Assembly (NCBI GenBank): GCA_947496145.1 | Contig: CANMBS010000024.1 | Location: 18,700 to 82,699 of the forward strand | Length of the DNA: 64,000 nt | Reading direction: 5' to 3' | Source: an uncultured Pseudovibrio sp. | Lineage (GTDB): Bacteria; Pseudomonadota; Alphaproteobacteria; Rhizobiales; Stappiaceae | Shown here: positions 1 through 8,540 of the stretch, piece by piece | Layout: the number at the start of each line of letters is the position of its first letter | Numbering within the stretch: the first letter of the stretch is position 1 | Notes under the pieces: generated by a model | Databases searched by the model: none | The model's input: only the letters and a program-made list of their open reading frames with translations | What the model was told of the DNA's origin: nothing | Position numbers and translations under genes: made by a program

Positions 1-725
1 CTTTGCATGACAGAAGCTATATCGTCATACCCGTGTAATCCATTGCTGGCAAACAATGGAACGACAATTGCGTTTTCGCCTAATGTCGGAGCAACCCTTT
101 CAAAATACGGAGCTTCGGAAAGAAATGCACAGGACAGCTGCGTGTAGCCAAAGCGCTGTTCCAGCTTTCTTTTGAGCTGAAGGGTGCACAGTCGGGATTC
201 GGAGTTATTGGTTGAACCATGAGCGACCAGAAGGACCTGCCTTTCAAGTTCCGGCTTAGCAGGACGGTCACCTGTTTTGGCTGGAGTGATCGCTATTTGA
301 ATGCTTTCGGAAACCAGGTCAGGTAGGAAAGGCAATACACCAAGTGGCGGAAACAGTTTGATGTATTGCCCATCGCGATTCAAATTCTGCCATTCACCTT
401 CTTTCTGTTGTTTCAGGTCAGGGTCCAAACCCAACTTGCGGGGTAGGACGGTTTTACAGAAATAGCCGTTGCTTAGGAGGAGCGGAAGCACCACGACCCG
501 GTCGTGTGGGAGGCTTTCGACTACTTCCCGTAGTGGCGGAGTTCCTTTCATCACCCCACTCACCACATCCAGTTCGGGCAGTAAGGGCACCAGAGCATTT
601 TTCAGGCGCACGTGGCCTGGTGTATTGTCGGCGCCCTTGCCACCCAGATCTCCATGAGCAGCAAGAACAAGTGCCAGATCGCTAGTGGCTTGTACCAGCG
701 GAGAAGGTGATCTTGTTCCAGACAT
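1..725 (-). CDS. CbiX-like sirohydrochlorin chelatase, 3' end outside window
   Basis: An open frame reads leftwards from an ATG at 725 to the window edge without a stop, about 240 residues. Two similar halves are visible, each with the chelatase-type strand ending in His-Gly: LVLAAHGD near residues 19-26 and VLLVAHGST in the second half. This duplicated arrangement is typical of CbiX/SirB class II chelatases, which insert cobalt, nickel or iron into sirohydrochlorin. GGAAAG lies about 6 nt before the ATG, and the gene starts 44 bp inside the end of nirN, so it is translationally tied to the nir operon. Heme d1 synthesis needs siroheme, and no other ferrochelatase is visible here, so I infer that it supplies iron to sirohydrochlorin for NirDLGH. 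Metal specificity cannot be read from the sequence. Confidence 0.8.
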   Translation of the reverse strand, partial: MSGTRSPSPLVQATSDLALVLAAHGDLGGKGADNTPGHVRLKNALVPLLPELDVVSGVMKGTPPLREVVESLPHDRVVVLPLLLSNGYFCKTVLPRKLGLDPDLKQQKEGEWQNLNRDGQYIKLFPPLGVLPFLPDLVSESIQIAITPAKTGDRPAKPELERQVLLVAHGSTNNSESRLCTLQLKRKLEQRFGYTQLSCAFLSEAPYFERVAPTLGENAIVVPLFASNGLHGYDDIASVMQ

Positions 726-2283
726 TATACTTTCCAGATGGCTTACTCATTGGAATGCGCTTCACTTCTTCAAGCGTTTTCGCATCGTAGACGATGATCA
801 TGCCGTCATTCTCCCAGATAGAGAGAATGGCGTGGCTGCCATCACGGTCAAATTCAATATGAGCAGCGGTTTTACCCGGGATCGGTTTCAGCGTCTTTAC
901 GATCTCTAGCGTCTCTTTATCGATCACGTACATCTGGTCCTTATTCGGACCAAAGAAGACATCCGCCCAAGCATACTTGGAGTTTTCGTGAGAGCGCATG
1001 AAGAAGCCCGGTCCCGCAGTGTCCAAGGTCTTCATGACCGACCAATTGGACATGTCGATCACAGAAATCTTGCTTTCACGCAGGTGCGGGGTCACCATCA
1101 CTGGCTTACCTTCCCACTCCCAGCTGATGCCGGATCCCAGATGCGGGAAGCCTGGCAGGTCGATCTTGGCGATGATTGTACCTTCGTCCATATCAACCAC
1201 AACACCACTCTTACCATCACGAGAAGAGCCCATCAGGTGTTTGTAGGACTGGTCGAAGAAGAAGTCGTCCATTGGCACATCAACCTGAATACGGCGCAGG
1301 GCGAACAGGCCTTCCGAAGTTGGTTTCGCACCATCCTTGCCATAGTTCTCAGCGTCAACGTAAGCATTGAACTCAGGCTCTGCGTTTGGACTGGTTGCCA
1401 CTTCCCAAACTTCAGGCACGTCCTTCATGGCTACAACAAAGCTGTCTCGCTCAGGTGCCTGATAAACTGCGGAAACGCGGGTAGTTTCGCCTCCTAAAGA
1501 CTCTGCATCAAAGATCTTTTCAACGGACAGGTCTTCAGCAGACAGCATTACCAAAGAGTGCGGCAGGTAGTTTGCCAGCGCGATGTGCTTGCCATCGCGG
1601 GAAAGCGCAATATTACGGGAGTTGATGCCGCCGCGCACTTCGCCGACCACCTTCAGTGCCCACATGTCATACTTGGTGATCCAGCCATCACGGGACATGA
1701 AGTACACGTAGTGTCCGTCCGGTGTGAATTTGGGACCGCCATGCAGTGCAAACTGGGTTTTGAAGCGGGTTAGCGGCTCAAAAGTATCGCCATCCATGAC
1801 AGTGGCGTAGTGATCGCCGGTTTCCACCACCACAAACAGGTTAAGCGGATCAGACTCGTAGACTGGCTTTTCAACGGGCTTGTAGTCCTCATTGAAGGTC
1901 CGTGTCTCCATGATCTCTTTTTCACCCCAAACCGGCATTGCTCCGAGTGGGGTTTTGATCATGTTCACCAGAGCCGCAATCTGCTGGTCGTTGAGCTGAT
2001 CGCCAAATGCTGGCATCTGAGTGTGCACGCGTCCTTCTTTAATGGTCGAGGTCGCCGCACTCGCACGCAGGCGCTTCAGGCTTTCCGGCAGCAGCGCCGG
2101 GCCAATGCCGCCCAGACGATCGCCGCCGTGACACTCCGCGCATAACTCCTGATAAGTGTCTTTGGTGGCATCTGAAACCGGATAGAGTTCCAGTTTTTTA
2201 CCGCGCGCTTCAGCAGCACCTGCAAGCATGCAGGTTGCCAATAAAACACCGGCGAGTTTAGGCATAAACGTGTTTGGCTTCAT
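682..2283 (-). CDS. nirN: NirN, dihydro-heme d1 dehydrogenase (cytochrome c)
   Basis: Periplasmic c-type cytochrome of 533 residues that performs the last step of heme d1 synthesis, introducing the acrylate double bond. Residues 1-27 form a signal peptide ending in AEARG. A heme c site CAECH follows at 48-52, with a Met-rich distal segment MPAFGDQ around 85-91. From about residue 120 to the end is an eight-bladed propeller domain like that of NirS and NirF. The reading frame extends 69 bp further upstream, but the start at 2283 is chosen because GGGGAG sits 8 nt before this ATG and a signal peptide follows directly. It overlaps the end of nirJ by 26 bp and is last of the recognised nir genes. 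Its resemblance to NirS is real, but length, gene order and lack of a preceding nirS-type promoter favour NirN. Confidence 0.92.
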   Translation of the reverse strand: MKPNTFMPKLAGVLLATCMLAGAAEARGKKLELYPVSDATKDTYQELCAECHGGDRLGGIGPALLPESLKRLRASAATSTIKEGRVHTQMPAFGDQLNDQQIAALVNMIKTPLGAMPVWGEKEIMETRTFNEDYKPVEKPVYESDPLNLFVVVETGDHYATVMDGDTFEPLTRFKTQFALHGGPKFTPDGHYVYFMSRDGWITKYDMWALKVVGEVRGGINSRNIALSRDGKHIALANYLPHSLVMLSAEDLSVEKIFDAESLGGETTRVSAVYQAPERDSFVVAMKDVPEVWEVATSPNAEPEFNAYVDAENYGKDGAKPTSEGLFALRRIQVDVPMDDFFFDQSYKHLMGSSRDGKSGVVVDMDEGTIIAKIDLPGFPHLGSGISWEWEGKPVMVTPHLRESKISVIDMSNWSVMKTLDTAGPGFFMRSHENSKYAWADVFFGPNKDQMYVIDKETLEIVKTLKPIPGKTAAHIEFDRDGSHAILSIWENDGMIIVYDAKTLEEVKRIPMSKPSGKYNVWNKITFSAGTSH

Positions 2284-3472
2284 GACGAGCTCCCCGGAAT
2301 GGTGTTGTTTCAACGCGTTGATGATTTGCATGCTCCAGGCCGATTTCCTCATCCGTCAGGTAACAGGATGGATCTTCTGCCCAAGGGTCTCCTGTCAACT
2401 GAAGCGCTCTGACGCGCGTGTTGCCGTTACAGATGTTGAAGTACTGGCAAGAACCACAGCGGCCTTTGATCTGACGCGGTGTCTGTTTCAAGCCTGCCAT
2501 CACAGGATCGGATACGTCCTGCCAGATCTCGGAGAACTTACGCTCTTTCACATTGCCGATGGTGTAGTGCCACCAGAAGCTGTCCGGATGCACTTTGCCG
2601 GTATTGTCAATATTGCCAATGTTCACGCCAGAGGCGTTGCCACCCCAGCGCTCCAGCATATCTTCCAGATAACCAGCTTTTTCTGGCATGTTTTCACGCG
2701 CCCACTGCAACAGGAAGATACCATCCGCATCGTTGTTGCCAGTCACGTATTCTTTAGAACTTCCAGCAAGCACATCTTCCCAAGCCTTCTCAATCAGGCG
2801 GGTCATGGCTTTACGGGTCACGTTCAGGTGCGCATCTTCACCTCGGTTCTTGTTACCGCGGCCTGCGTACACCAAGTGAGACAGGTAGATCTTGTCTACT
2901 TTCTCGCGAGCGCACAGATCCAGATAGTCATCCAGAATATCGGCGTTGTCTTCGGTCGGCGTAAAGCGCAGACCAACCTTTACGTTTTCCTCGCGCAGAT
3001 AACGCACGGCCTGCAAGGAAAGGTCAAATGCACCATCCATGCCGCGGAAGTCATCATGCACCTTCCCGATACCATCCAGTGAGATGCCAACGTAGTCGTA
3101 GCCGACCTCCCCAATCTTTCGCGCCATGTCCTTATCGATAAGCGTGCCGTTGGTGGACAGGGCGGTATAGAAGCCGAGCTGCTTGGCGTGGGCCGACAGC
3201 TCAAGCATATCCGGGCGCATCAACGGCTCACCACCTGAGAAGATGATAACCGGCACGCGGAAGCCTTTCAGGTCATCAATAACCTCATAGGCCTGCTCTG
3301 TTGAAAGCTCGCCGGGAAAATCGACGTCTCCTGAGGTTGTGTAACAGTGCTTGCACTTCAGATTACAGCGGCGGATCAGATTCCAGATGACAACCGGGCC
3401 AGCAGGTTTGCGCACGGGTGGGAGTGGATACGGATCAGCCAGTGCTCTGAGATAATGGGTTAGTCGAAACAC
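2258..3472 (-). CDS. nirJ: NirJ, radical SAM heme d1 biosynthesis protein
   Basis: Radical SAM enzyme of 404 residues that replaces two propionate side chains of didecarboxysiroheme by oxo groups during heme d1 synthesis in the cytoplasm. The [4Fe-4S] motif CNLKCKHC gives Cys36, Cys40 and Cys43, followed by the SAM-binding FSGGEP stretch. A C-terminal SPASM-like cysteine cluster, CGSCQYFNIC, is present near residue 340. The start is GTG at 3472 with GGGGAG about 7 nt upstream, immediately after the nirH stop. It sits between nirH and nirN in the usual order. All key cysteines are intact. Confidence 0.95.
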   Translation of the reverse strand: MFRLTHYLRALADPYPLPPVRKPAGPVVIWNLIRRCNLKCKHCYTTSGDVDFPGELSTEQAYEVIDDLKGFRVPVIIFSGGEPLMRPDMLELSAHAKQLGFYTALSTNGTLIDKDMARKIGEVGYDYVGISLDGIGKVHDDFRGMDGAFDLSLQAVRYLREENVKVGLRFTPTEDNADILDDYLDLCAREKVDKIYLSHLVYAGRGNKNRGEDAHLNVTRKAMTRLIEKAWEDVLAGSSKEYVTGNNDADGIFLLQWARENMPEKAGYLEDMLERWGGNASGVNIGNIDNTGKVHPDSFWWHYTIGNVKERKFSEIWQDVSDPVMAGLKQTPRQIKGRCGSCQYFNICNGNTRVRALQLTGDPWAEDPSCYLTDEEIGLEHANHQRVETTPFRGARHEAKHVYA

Positions 3473-3473
3473 G

Positions 3474-3983
3474 TTAGCTCTCCCCTCTTCGGCGCAGTCT
3501 AAGTCCTGTTTTTTTCAGAGTTTTTGTCGAAAACAGGACATCATGTCCCTTGCATGATGAACCCACGAGAGCTTTGATTTCCTTGACTAAAGTCAGGCAC
3601 TCTTCACGCGTTTTCCCGTGCACCATGGCAAAGACGTTGTAAGGCCATGTTGGCATCCATCTGGGGCGCTGATAGCAGTGAGAAACGAAGTCCAGCGCGC
3701 CCATCATGCGGCCAACACGCTCAACATCTTCATCAACGATGTTCCAGACGGACATGCCGTTGGCTCGCATGCCGAGAGCGCGGTGATTTGGCACAGCTGC
3801 GATACGACGAATTGCACCGCTTTCTTTCATGGATGCAACCCGTTCCAGCACCAGCTCTTCACTCACGCCAAGCTGGTTTGCAATCTGGGCATAAGGTTCA
3901 GAGATCAACGGTAACCCTTCTTGCAATGCTGCAACCAGAGCACGATCAAACTCAGAAAATTCTTTAAGATTATGCGTGCTCAT
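3474..3983 (-). CDS. nirH: NirH, siroheme decarboxylase subunit
   Basis: Protein of 169 residues of the AsnC/Lrp-like siroheme decarboxylase family. With NirD, NirL and NirG it converts siroheme to 12,18-didecarboxysiroheme. An N-terminal winged-helix-like part (residues 10-60, containing LISEPYAQIANQLGVSEE) precedes the ferredoxin-like AsnC domain with the family segment HCYQRPRWMPTWPYNVF. The ATG at 3983 overlaps the nirG stop by 4 bp. It is closely related to the C-terminal half of NirD-L in this operon (shared NAMSVWN/NGMSVWN and WPYNL/WPYNV stretches), so assignment to H rather than L rests on order. Confidence 0.88.
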   Translation of the reverse strand: MSTHNLKEFSEFDRALVAALQEGLPLISEPYAQIANQLGVSEELVLERVASMKESGAIRRIAAVPNHRALGMRANGMSVWNIVDEDVERVGRMMGALDFVSHCYQRPRWMPTWPYNVFAMVHGKTREECLTLVKEIKALVGSSCKGHDVLFSTKTLKKTGLRLRRRGES

Positions 3984-4468
3984 GCCGGGACCTTAAACTC
4001 AATGAAAAACTCCCGTTCTTTCGGGAACAGCCGAACGGGAATGCCGGTCAGCTGTTCAATGCGTTTCCCGCAAATCTCAATTTCATCAGGGGTTTCCGTC
4101 GCCAGAACAAACCACATATTCAGCTCATGATCTCGGGCATAGTTGTGCGCAACTTCGCTCAGTGAGTTCACTTGTTCGGTAACCTGCTCGTAACGCTCTT
4201 CCGGCACAGCCATGGCGCACAGGCAGAACGCACCGCCCATTTGCGCAATATCGAACATGGGGCCAAAGCGGGTGAGAATACGCGCTTCAAGTAGCCATTG
4301 CAGGCGCTTCAGAAGCAACTCTTCCTCAATACTCAATTCTTCCGCTACGGCTGCGTATGGCTTGGAGACAATCGGGAGGCCATCCTGTAAGCGATTGATC
4401 AGCTTACGATCCAGATCGTCAAGATTCACACGAGCGGTTTCATTCAAGGCAGTTAAATCAGCACTCAT
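3980..4468 (-). CDS. nirG: NirG, siroheme decarboxylase subunit
   Basis: Protein of 162 residues, same AsnC/Lrp-like family as NirH. Visible are the N-terminal segment LPIVSKPYAAVAEELSIEE and the family sequence NYARDHELNMWFVLATE, which matches the N-terminal (NirD) half of the fused NirD-L. The start at 4468 overlaps the nirD-L stop as ATGA. The frame continues 51 bp further upstream, but those codons lie within the nirD-L end, so they are not used. Together with NirH it forms one of the decarboxylase pairs of the heme d1 pathway. Confidence 0.88.
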   Translation of the reverse strand: MSADLTALNETARVNLDDLDRKLINRLQDGLPIVSKPYAAVAEELSIEEELLLKRLQWLLEARILTRFGPMFDIAQMGGAFCLCAMAVPEERYEQVTEQVNSLSEVAHNYARDHELNMWFVLATETPDEIEICGKRIEQLTGIPVRLFPKEREFFIEFKVPA

Positions 4469-5463
4469 AGTTTTGCCCCAACAGAAGTAGAAAGGCGTGC
4501 ACCGCGCTGTTTGAAGCACTTCGTTGAAAACAAGACGTCTCTGCTCATCACATGATGTGTTGCCATACCTGCGAGTCTATTGATGGCAGTCATAGCTTCC
4601 TCACGATCATTGGCATGGGTCATGCAATAAAGATTGTAAGGCCAGATGGGCATCTCACGGTTTCGCTGGTAACATAAGCTTACCATCGGATCGGAGGCAA
4701 ACATTGCGCCGACTTCATCGATATGGCCGTCTCGCACATTCCACACGGACATAGCATTGGCGTTATAGCCAAGCGTACGGTGACGGACGATGACGCCAAA
4801 ACGTCGAATGATGCCGGCCTCTTTAAGAGTTTTTAGCCGTTCCAGAACGAAGTTTTCAGATTGACCCAGCTTGAGTGCAATACGTAAGAATGGTCGGTCA
4901 GAAAGTGGAATACCATCCGACAATTCTTCGAGCAGTTCATTGTCTCCGGGACTTAGAACAGAAAGATCCACCGGAACTATCACCGGAGTTTTCTTTTCTG
5001 TTCTCTGCTCGGTAAGCGAGAAGCCCAAGTCCAGATGAAAAGCTTTTTCTAATCGAAAAGTATGCACCAGTAAGTTAGTGGCTTGCTCAATACGAGCAAG
5101 CGTTGCTTCTAATGCAGAACGAGTCTTCTCGACGACTACAAACCAGATATTGAGTTCATTTTCGCGCAGGTAGTTATGATTGACCCCAGGTTCGTCATTA
5201 ATTATTTGCGCTGCGGTTTCGATGTAGTGGTCTGGCGCGGCTACAGCAGCCAGACAACTTGCACTTACAGCATTGGGGGCAAGAATAGCACCTATGCGAG
5301 TAATGACACGGGCTCCTTTCATCTGCTCGTAGCAGTTTATGACTTCTTGCGCATCAAGCCCTGTATCTCTGCCAATGATGTTGAAAGGCTTGGGGACCAG
5401 CGGGAAGTTGTGTTGCCACTGATCTACCAGTTTCATTTCAATGTCGCTTAGCTGCGCTTTCAT
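4465..5463 (-). CDS. nirDL: NirD-L fusion, siroheme decarboxylase
   Basis: A 332-residue protein made of two AsnC/Lrp-like halves. The NirD half covers about residues 1-155 (LPLVPKPFNIIGRDTGL, NYLRENELNIWFVV). The NirL half covers about 180-332 (IPLSDRPFLRIALKLG, NANAMSVWNV, CYQRNREMPIWPYNLYC). Family knowledge: NirD and NirL are separate in Pseudomonas and fused in Paracoccus-type alphaproteobacteria. The fusion supplies both chains of a siroheme decarboxylase. The start at 5463 is preceded by GGAG at 8 nt; an upstream ATG at 5499 lacks a good site. It begins 53 bp after nirF ends. Confidence 0.9.
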   Translation of the reverse strand: MKAQLSDIEMKLVDQWQHNFPLVPKPFNIIGRDTGLDAQEVINCYEQMKGARVITRIGAILAPNAVSASCLAAVAAPDHYIETAAQIINDEPGVNHNYLRENELNIWFVVVEKTRSALEATLARIEQATNLLVHTFRLEKAFHLDLGFSLTEQRTEKKTPVIVPVDLSVLSPGDNELLEELSDGIPLSDRPFLRIALKLGQSENFVLERLKTLKEAGIIRRFGVIVRHRTLGYNANAMSVWNVRDGHIDEVGAMFASDPMVSLCYQRNREMPIWPYNLYCMTHANDREEAMTAINRLAGMATHHVMSRDVLFSTKCFKQRGARLSTSVGAKL

Positions 5464-5516
5464 CGAATAAACTCCACGACCTTCAAGCTTGCCACTCACT
5501 ACTAGAACTGTGTGTG

Positions 5517-6698
5517 TTAAAGCCCCAACTGATGTGCACGCGAAGTGAAGAAGATGCCGCTCGGTTTTTCTGCTGGCAAAACTTTTTTCAATGCGAAATC
5601 CGCTGTGTCGTAAACGTGGATTTCGTTTTTATCGCGAACGGACATCCAGACCTCATTTCCGCGCGGAGTGAACTCCATATGCAGAACACCAGGTCCCGGC
5701 TCAAGTGTCTTGATGATTTTTCGCTCCAGAATATCGATCACCTGAATGGTGTCGTTATGAGGAGGAGCAAAGTTCACCCAGATCTGACGACCATCAGGAC
5801 GAGCCATGGCGAACACGGGCTGGCCATGCACGGCCACACGATCTACTTCGGTGAAGTTGCGCTCATCCATAAACAGCACTTCATGGCGACCAATTGCGGG
5901 CAATGCGAACATGCCGTTAGCTTTCGCCCAACCTTCAAGGTGAGGCATTTTGTAAACTGGCAGAGGCTCTTCACCTTTACCATAGCCGTCCATAATGCGT
6001 TCCGCTTTTAGCGGCTCTTTCCAGAGATCCACATGAGTTAGGCCATCTTCACCAAACAGACCAACAATGTAATGGCGACCATCCCCGGTGACCAGCGCAT
6101 CATATGGAAAGACGCCTATATCAGTCAGTTTGGTGATCTCAGGCTTTACGCCCGTGGAATAGTCGAGAATCCATGTCTGCTCACCATCCCAAAGAGAGAA
6201 GGCAAAGCGGCGGCCCGGCAGATCTACAAGACCGATGGTCTTGGACTGGTTGCCTTCTTCATCGTAAATCGCAGGCACTTCAGAGATAAGCTCCAGAGTT
6301 TCCGCATCAAACACGTTCACGCCACCCGGTTTGTAGTTAGCAACCGCGATCAGTTTGCCATCATCGGAGATAGCCCCACCAATGGAATTACCAGCCTGCA
6401 TAACCCGGCCTGCGAGCTTACCCGTGAGCATATCCACCTTGGACAGGCCGCCATCGCGCCCAAACACATAGGCATAACGCTCATCGCGGGAATACACGAC
6501 AGAAGCGTGTGAGAGGTTTCCCAGCCCTTTCACCTGCGCCAGTACAGTGCGGTCGGTGCTTTCTACAATCAGTGCTGTTCCTGTGGCTCGTTCGATGATC
6601 AGACCCAGATCACCGGTGGCGCGCAGACCGTCAGAACTGGCTGCAGAAGCAAATAAAAGACCTGCACCTAAAGCAGCGGCAGCAAATAACGTCTTCAC
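5517..6698 (-). CDS. nirF: NirF, heme d1 biosynthesis propeller protein
   Basis: A 393-residue propeller protein with an N-terminal hydrophobic export segment (MKTLFAAAALGAGLLFASA). It is related to the d1 domain of NirS and NirN but has no heme c motif. NirF binds the heme d1 precursor in the periplasm and acts before NirN. Repeated blade signatures such as RDERYAYVFGRDGG, DDGKLIAVANYKPGG and GPGVLHMEFTPRGNEVWMS are seen. Some NirF proteins are lipoproteins; no lipobox cysteine is visible here. The start at 6698 overlaps the nirC stop by 4 bp (ATGA). Confidence 0.92.
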   Translation of the reverse strand: MKTLFAAAALGAGLLFASAASSDGLRATGDLGLIIERATGTALIVESTDRTVLAQVKGLGNLSHASVVYSRDERYAYVFGRDGGLSKVDMLTGKLAGRVMQAGNSIGGAISDDGKLIAVANYKPGGVNVFDAETLELISEVPAIYDEEGNQSKTIGLVDLPGRRFAFSLWDGEQTWILDYSTGVKPEITKLTDIGVFPYDALVTGDGRHYIVGLFGEDGLTHVDLWKEPLKAERIMDGYGKGEEPLPVYKMPHLEGWAKANGMFALPAIGRHEVLFMDERNFTEVDRVAVHGQPVFAMARPDGRQIWVNFAPPHNDTIQVIDILERKIIKTLEPGPGVLHMEFTPRGNEVWMSVRDKNEIHVYDTADFALKKVLPAEKPSGIFFTSRAHQLGL

Positions 6699-7066
6699 TT
6701 GAATGCTCCTGTTTTCAGACCTTCGGCAATGAAGGCTGCTTCAGTTTCAGTAAGGAAGCCGCGCCAAGGAGGCATTGCCGTTCCCGGCAATCCGCCAAGG
6801 ATCACTTCCTGAATGATGTCAGCGTCCATATGTTCCAGATTTTCCGGAAGAATTGGCCCGCCCAGACCGCCTTCGAGTGTCAGACCGTGGCAGGACCCAC
6901 AGTCCTGCTGCACAAAGTCTGTCAACTTTTCACGATCCATAATCTTGAGAGCCTCTTCATCGGCGAGAGCTTCAACTGGCACTCCAGTCAGCAACAGAAA
7001 CGCCAGCAACCCGGCCTTCAGAAAAGAATGTAGCGGGTTTAGCGCTGCCTGTTCCATCCTAGCCAT
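6695..7066 (-). CDS. nirC: NirC, periplasmic c-type cytochrome
   Basis: Small monoheme cytochrome c of 123 residues. A hydrophobic segment at about 15-36 (LKAGLLAFLLLTG) precedes the heme site CGSCH at 56-60. A distal methionine is probable in GTAMPPW. NirC donates electrons in heme d1 maturation or to cytochrome cd1. The start at 7066 is chosen because GGAGG lies 7 nt upstream; the frame extends 30 bp further into nirE. It overlaps the end of nirE by 8 bp and nirF by 4 bp. Confidence 0.9.
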   Translation of the reverse strand: MARMEQAALNPLHSFLKAGLLAFLLLTGVPVEALADEEALKIMDREKLTDFVQQDCGSCHGLTLEGGLGGPILPENLEHMDADIIQEVILGGLPGTAMPPWRGFLTETEAAFIAEGLKTGAFK

Positions 7067-7865
7067 TAATGACCTCCAGATGAGGCCTTTTCTCACTCCA
7101 GCTTTCTTCGCTGCCGATACATTCGGGCAGTTCCAGAGCTTCTTTCAAGCCCACGACATCACCGATCATAAATAGGGTTGGTGCTGGCAGTCTGGCTGCT
7201 TTGGCCAGATCTCCAATTGAGGAAAGTGTACCAAACACTTTCCGCTCTTCAGACGTGGTGCCTTTTGAGATTGCAACGGCTGGCATATTCGCTGGCATAC
7301 CGTGTTCTATAAGCTTGCCTGAAATCTGCTCAATCGCAGAAAGTCCCATGTAAACTACAAGTGTGGTGTTAGGGTCCGCAAGGCTGGCCCAATCCAGATC
7401 GAGGGGAATATCTTTCTGGCAATGCCCCGTTACATATCGCAGCCCAGTTGCTAAGCCGCGATGAGTGAGTGGCAGATTGAGGCTTGAGGCACAGCCTTGC
7501 GCAGCTGTAATGCCGGGCACAACTTCGTAGTCTATACCAGCAATAACCAGTTCAGCAGCTTCTTCACTGCCACGACCAAAAATAAACGGATCTCCGCCTT
7601 TAAGGCGCACAACGCGCTTACCTTCTCTGGCTAGATCAACGAGCAACTGGTTGATTTCTTCTTGAGGGATGGGATGGCTGCGAGGTTTCTTGCCTACTGG
7701 ATAAAGAGCTGTTTTGGGAGGAACCAAATCCATGATTTCTTGAGAGACAAGACGGTCATAAACCACGATCTCTGCATTCTGAATACGTTTCAGAGCTTTT
7801 ACAGTAAGCAGCTCCGGATCACCGGGTCCCGCGCCAATTAAACTGACTTTACCAATGCTCCTCAT
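7059..7865 (-). CDS. nirE: NirE, uroporphyrinogen-III C-methyltransferase
   Basis: S-adenosylmethionine-dependent uroporphyrinogen-III C-methyltransferase of 268 residues, making precorrin-2, the first dedicated step towards siroheme and heme d1. Family motifs visible are VSLIGAGPGDPELLTVKA at the N-terminus, VVYDRLVS, RLKGGDPFIFGRG and VVPGITAAQG. The ATG at 7865 has AAGGA 9 nt upstream. It is the first recognised gene of the operon. The stand-alone methyltransferase lacks CysG oxidase/chelatase domains, which fits with a separate CbiX-like chelatase at the operon end. cobA would be the alternative name in another context. Confidence 0.92.
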   Translation of the reverse strand: MRSIGKVSLIGAGPGDPELLTVKALKRIQNAEIVVYDRLVSQEIMDLVPPKTALYPVGKKPRSHPIPQEEINQLLVDLAREGKRVVRLKGGDPFIFGRGSEEAAELVIAGIDYEVVPGITAAQGCASSLNLPLTHRGLATGLRYVTGHCQKDIPLDLDWASLADPNTTLVVYMGLSAIEQISGKLIEHGMPANMPAVAISKGTTSEERKVFGTLSSIGDLAKAARLPAPTLFMIGDVVGLKEALELPECIGSEESWSEKRPHLEVING

Positions 7866-7875
7866 AACTCATTCC

Positions 7876-8082
7876 TTAAATCGAAACTGGCGAAATCAGA
7901 GGGGCACTTTGCACTCCTCCGGTGATCTGGATTTCTGCCAAACCAATGCACGAAAAAATTTGGAAGACTTTGATTGCACTCAATGCCTGCATCGGATGTT
8001 CGTCTTTGACAAACATCACTGGATTACCTGTGATGTTTAACGTAGATCGGAGTAGTGATTTCTTCTGCATCCTAAATTCCAT
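7876..8082 (-). other. Possible small ORF in the nir leader
   Basis: A 68-codon open frame lies between the FNR-type box at 8138 and nirE, on the same strand, ending 11 bp before nirE. An AAGG is 10 nt before the ATG at 8082, a weak site. If the box activates from about 41 bp upstream of the transcript start, this frame would be the first in the nir mRNA. I do not recognise the product, and it has no signal peptide or obvious motif. It may be a leader, a remnant of a gene or chance. Confidence 0.25.
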
Positions 8083-8137
8083 AAGAGACGAACCTTACGT
8101 GGCTCCCCTATCTAATCGTGCCCTCCAAAATCCCACA

Positions 8138-8151
8138 TTGACCATCGTCAA
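8138..8151. promoter_or_regulatory. FNR/NNR-type box upstream of the nir operon
   Basis: TTGACCATCGTCAA is a perfect 5+5 bp dyad with a 4-bp spacer, matching the CRP/FNR-family pattern (TTGAY-N4-RTCAA) used by Fnr, Dnr and Nnr. It is 273 bp upstream of nirE and is the best candidate for anaerobic or NO-dependent activation of the operon. Which regulator binds cannot be told from the site alone. Confidence 0.65.
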
Positions 8152-8368
8152 GTAGATGAAGCGGTCGTATGGAAAAGAGAATTATATTAATAAATATAAA
8201 GACTTAATGTGTGAAGAAGGATTCCAGAACGTCAATATTTGATGAAGCTGCGCCATGGGAAATGATATAGGTCAGGCGCGGCGCAAAAATACTTATAGTT
8301 CCCACAGCAATATCTTTGTGACATGTACTATGAGGGTTGAAAATCTGAGCTGGCAGGTGTTCTTTTGT

Positions 8369-8382
8369 TTGATCTATGACAA
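8369..8382. promoter_or_regulatory. Weak FNR-like half-sites upstream of the MCO-like gene
   Basis: TTGATCTATGACAA has the TTGAT left half and a GACAA right half with 4-bp spacing. It lies inside a longer imperfect inverted repeat (about 8362-8390, arms CTTTTG.TTG and CAAATCAAAAG). It is 158 bp upstream of the multicopper-oxidase-like gene. The asymmetry makes this a tentative call; the longer repeat could be an unrelated operator. Confidence 0.3.
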
Positions 8383-8540
8383 ATCAAAAGATCGGCTCAG
8401 TTCACCAAACTATCTTGTTGCAACCGAGGTAATTGCCTAAGATTGCTTTAACCCAGTTGCGAAGCAAAGATTCCACCCCTCTCACATCCTCAGTAGGTTA
8501 TCACAGAATAACGAGCACCCAAGTGCTGAGGAGTTGGTGA

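Noticed and set aside
2228..3082. 284-codon plus-strand frame opposite nirJ
   Set aside because: It lies entirely antisense to a well-supported radical SAM gene and nirN start, and its product has no recognisable motif.
8255..8440. 61-codon plus-strand frame before the MCO-like gene
   Set aside because: No ribosome site, no recognisable product, and it overlaps candidate regulatory sequence.
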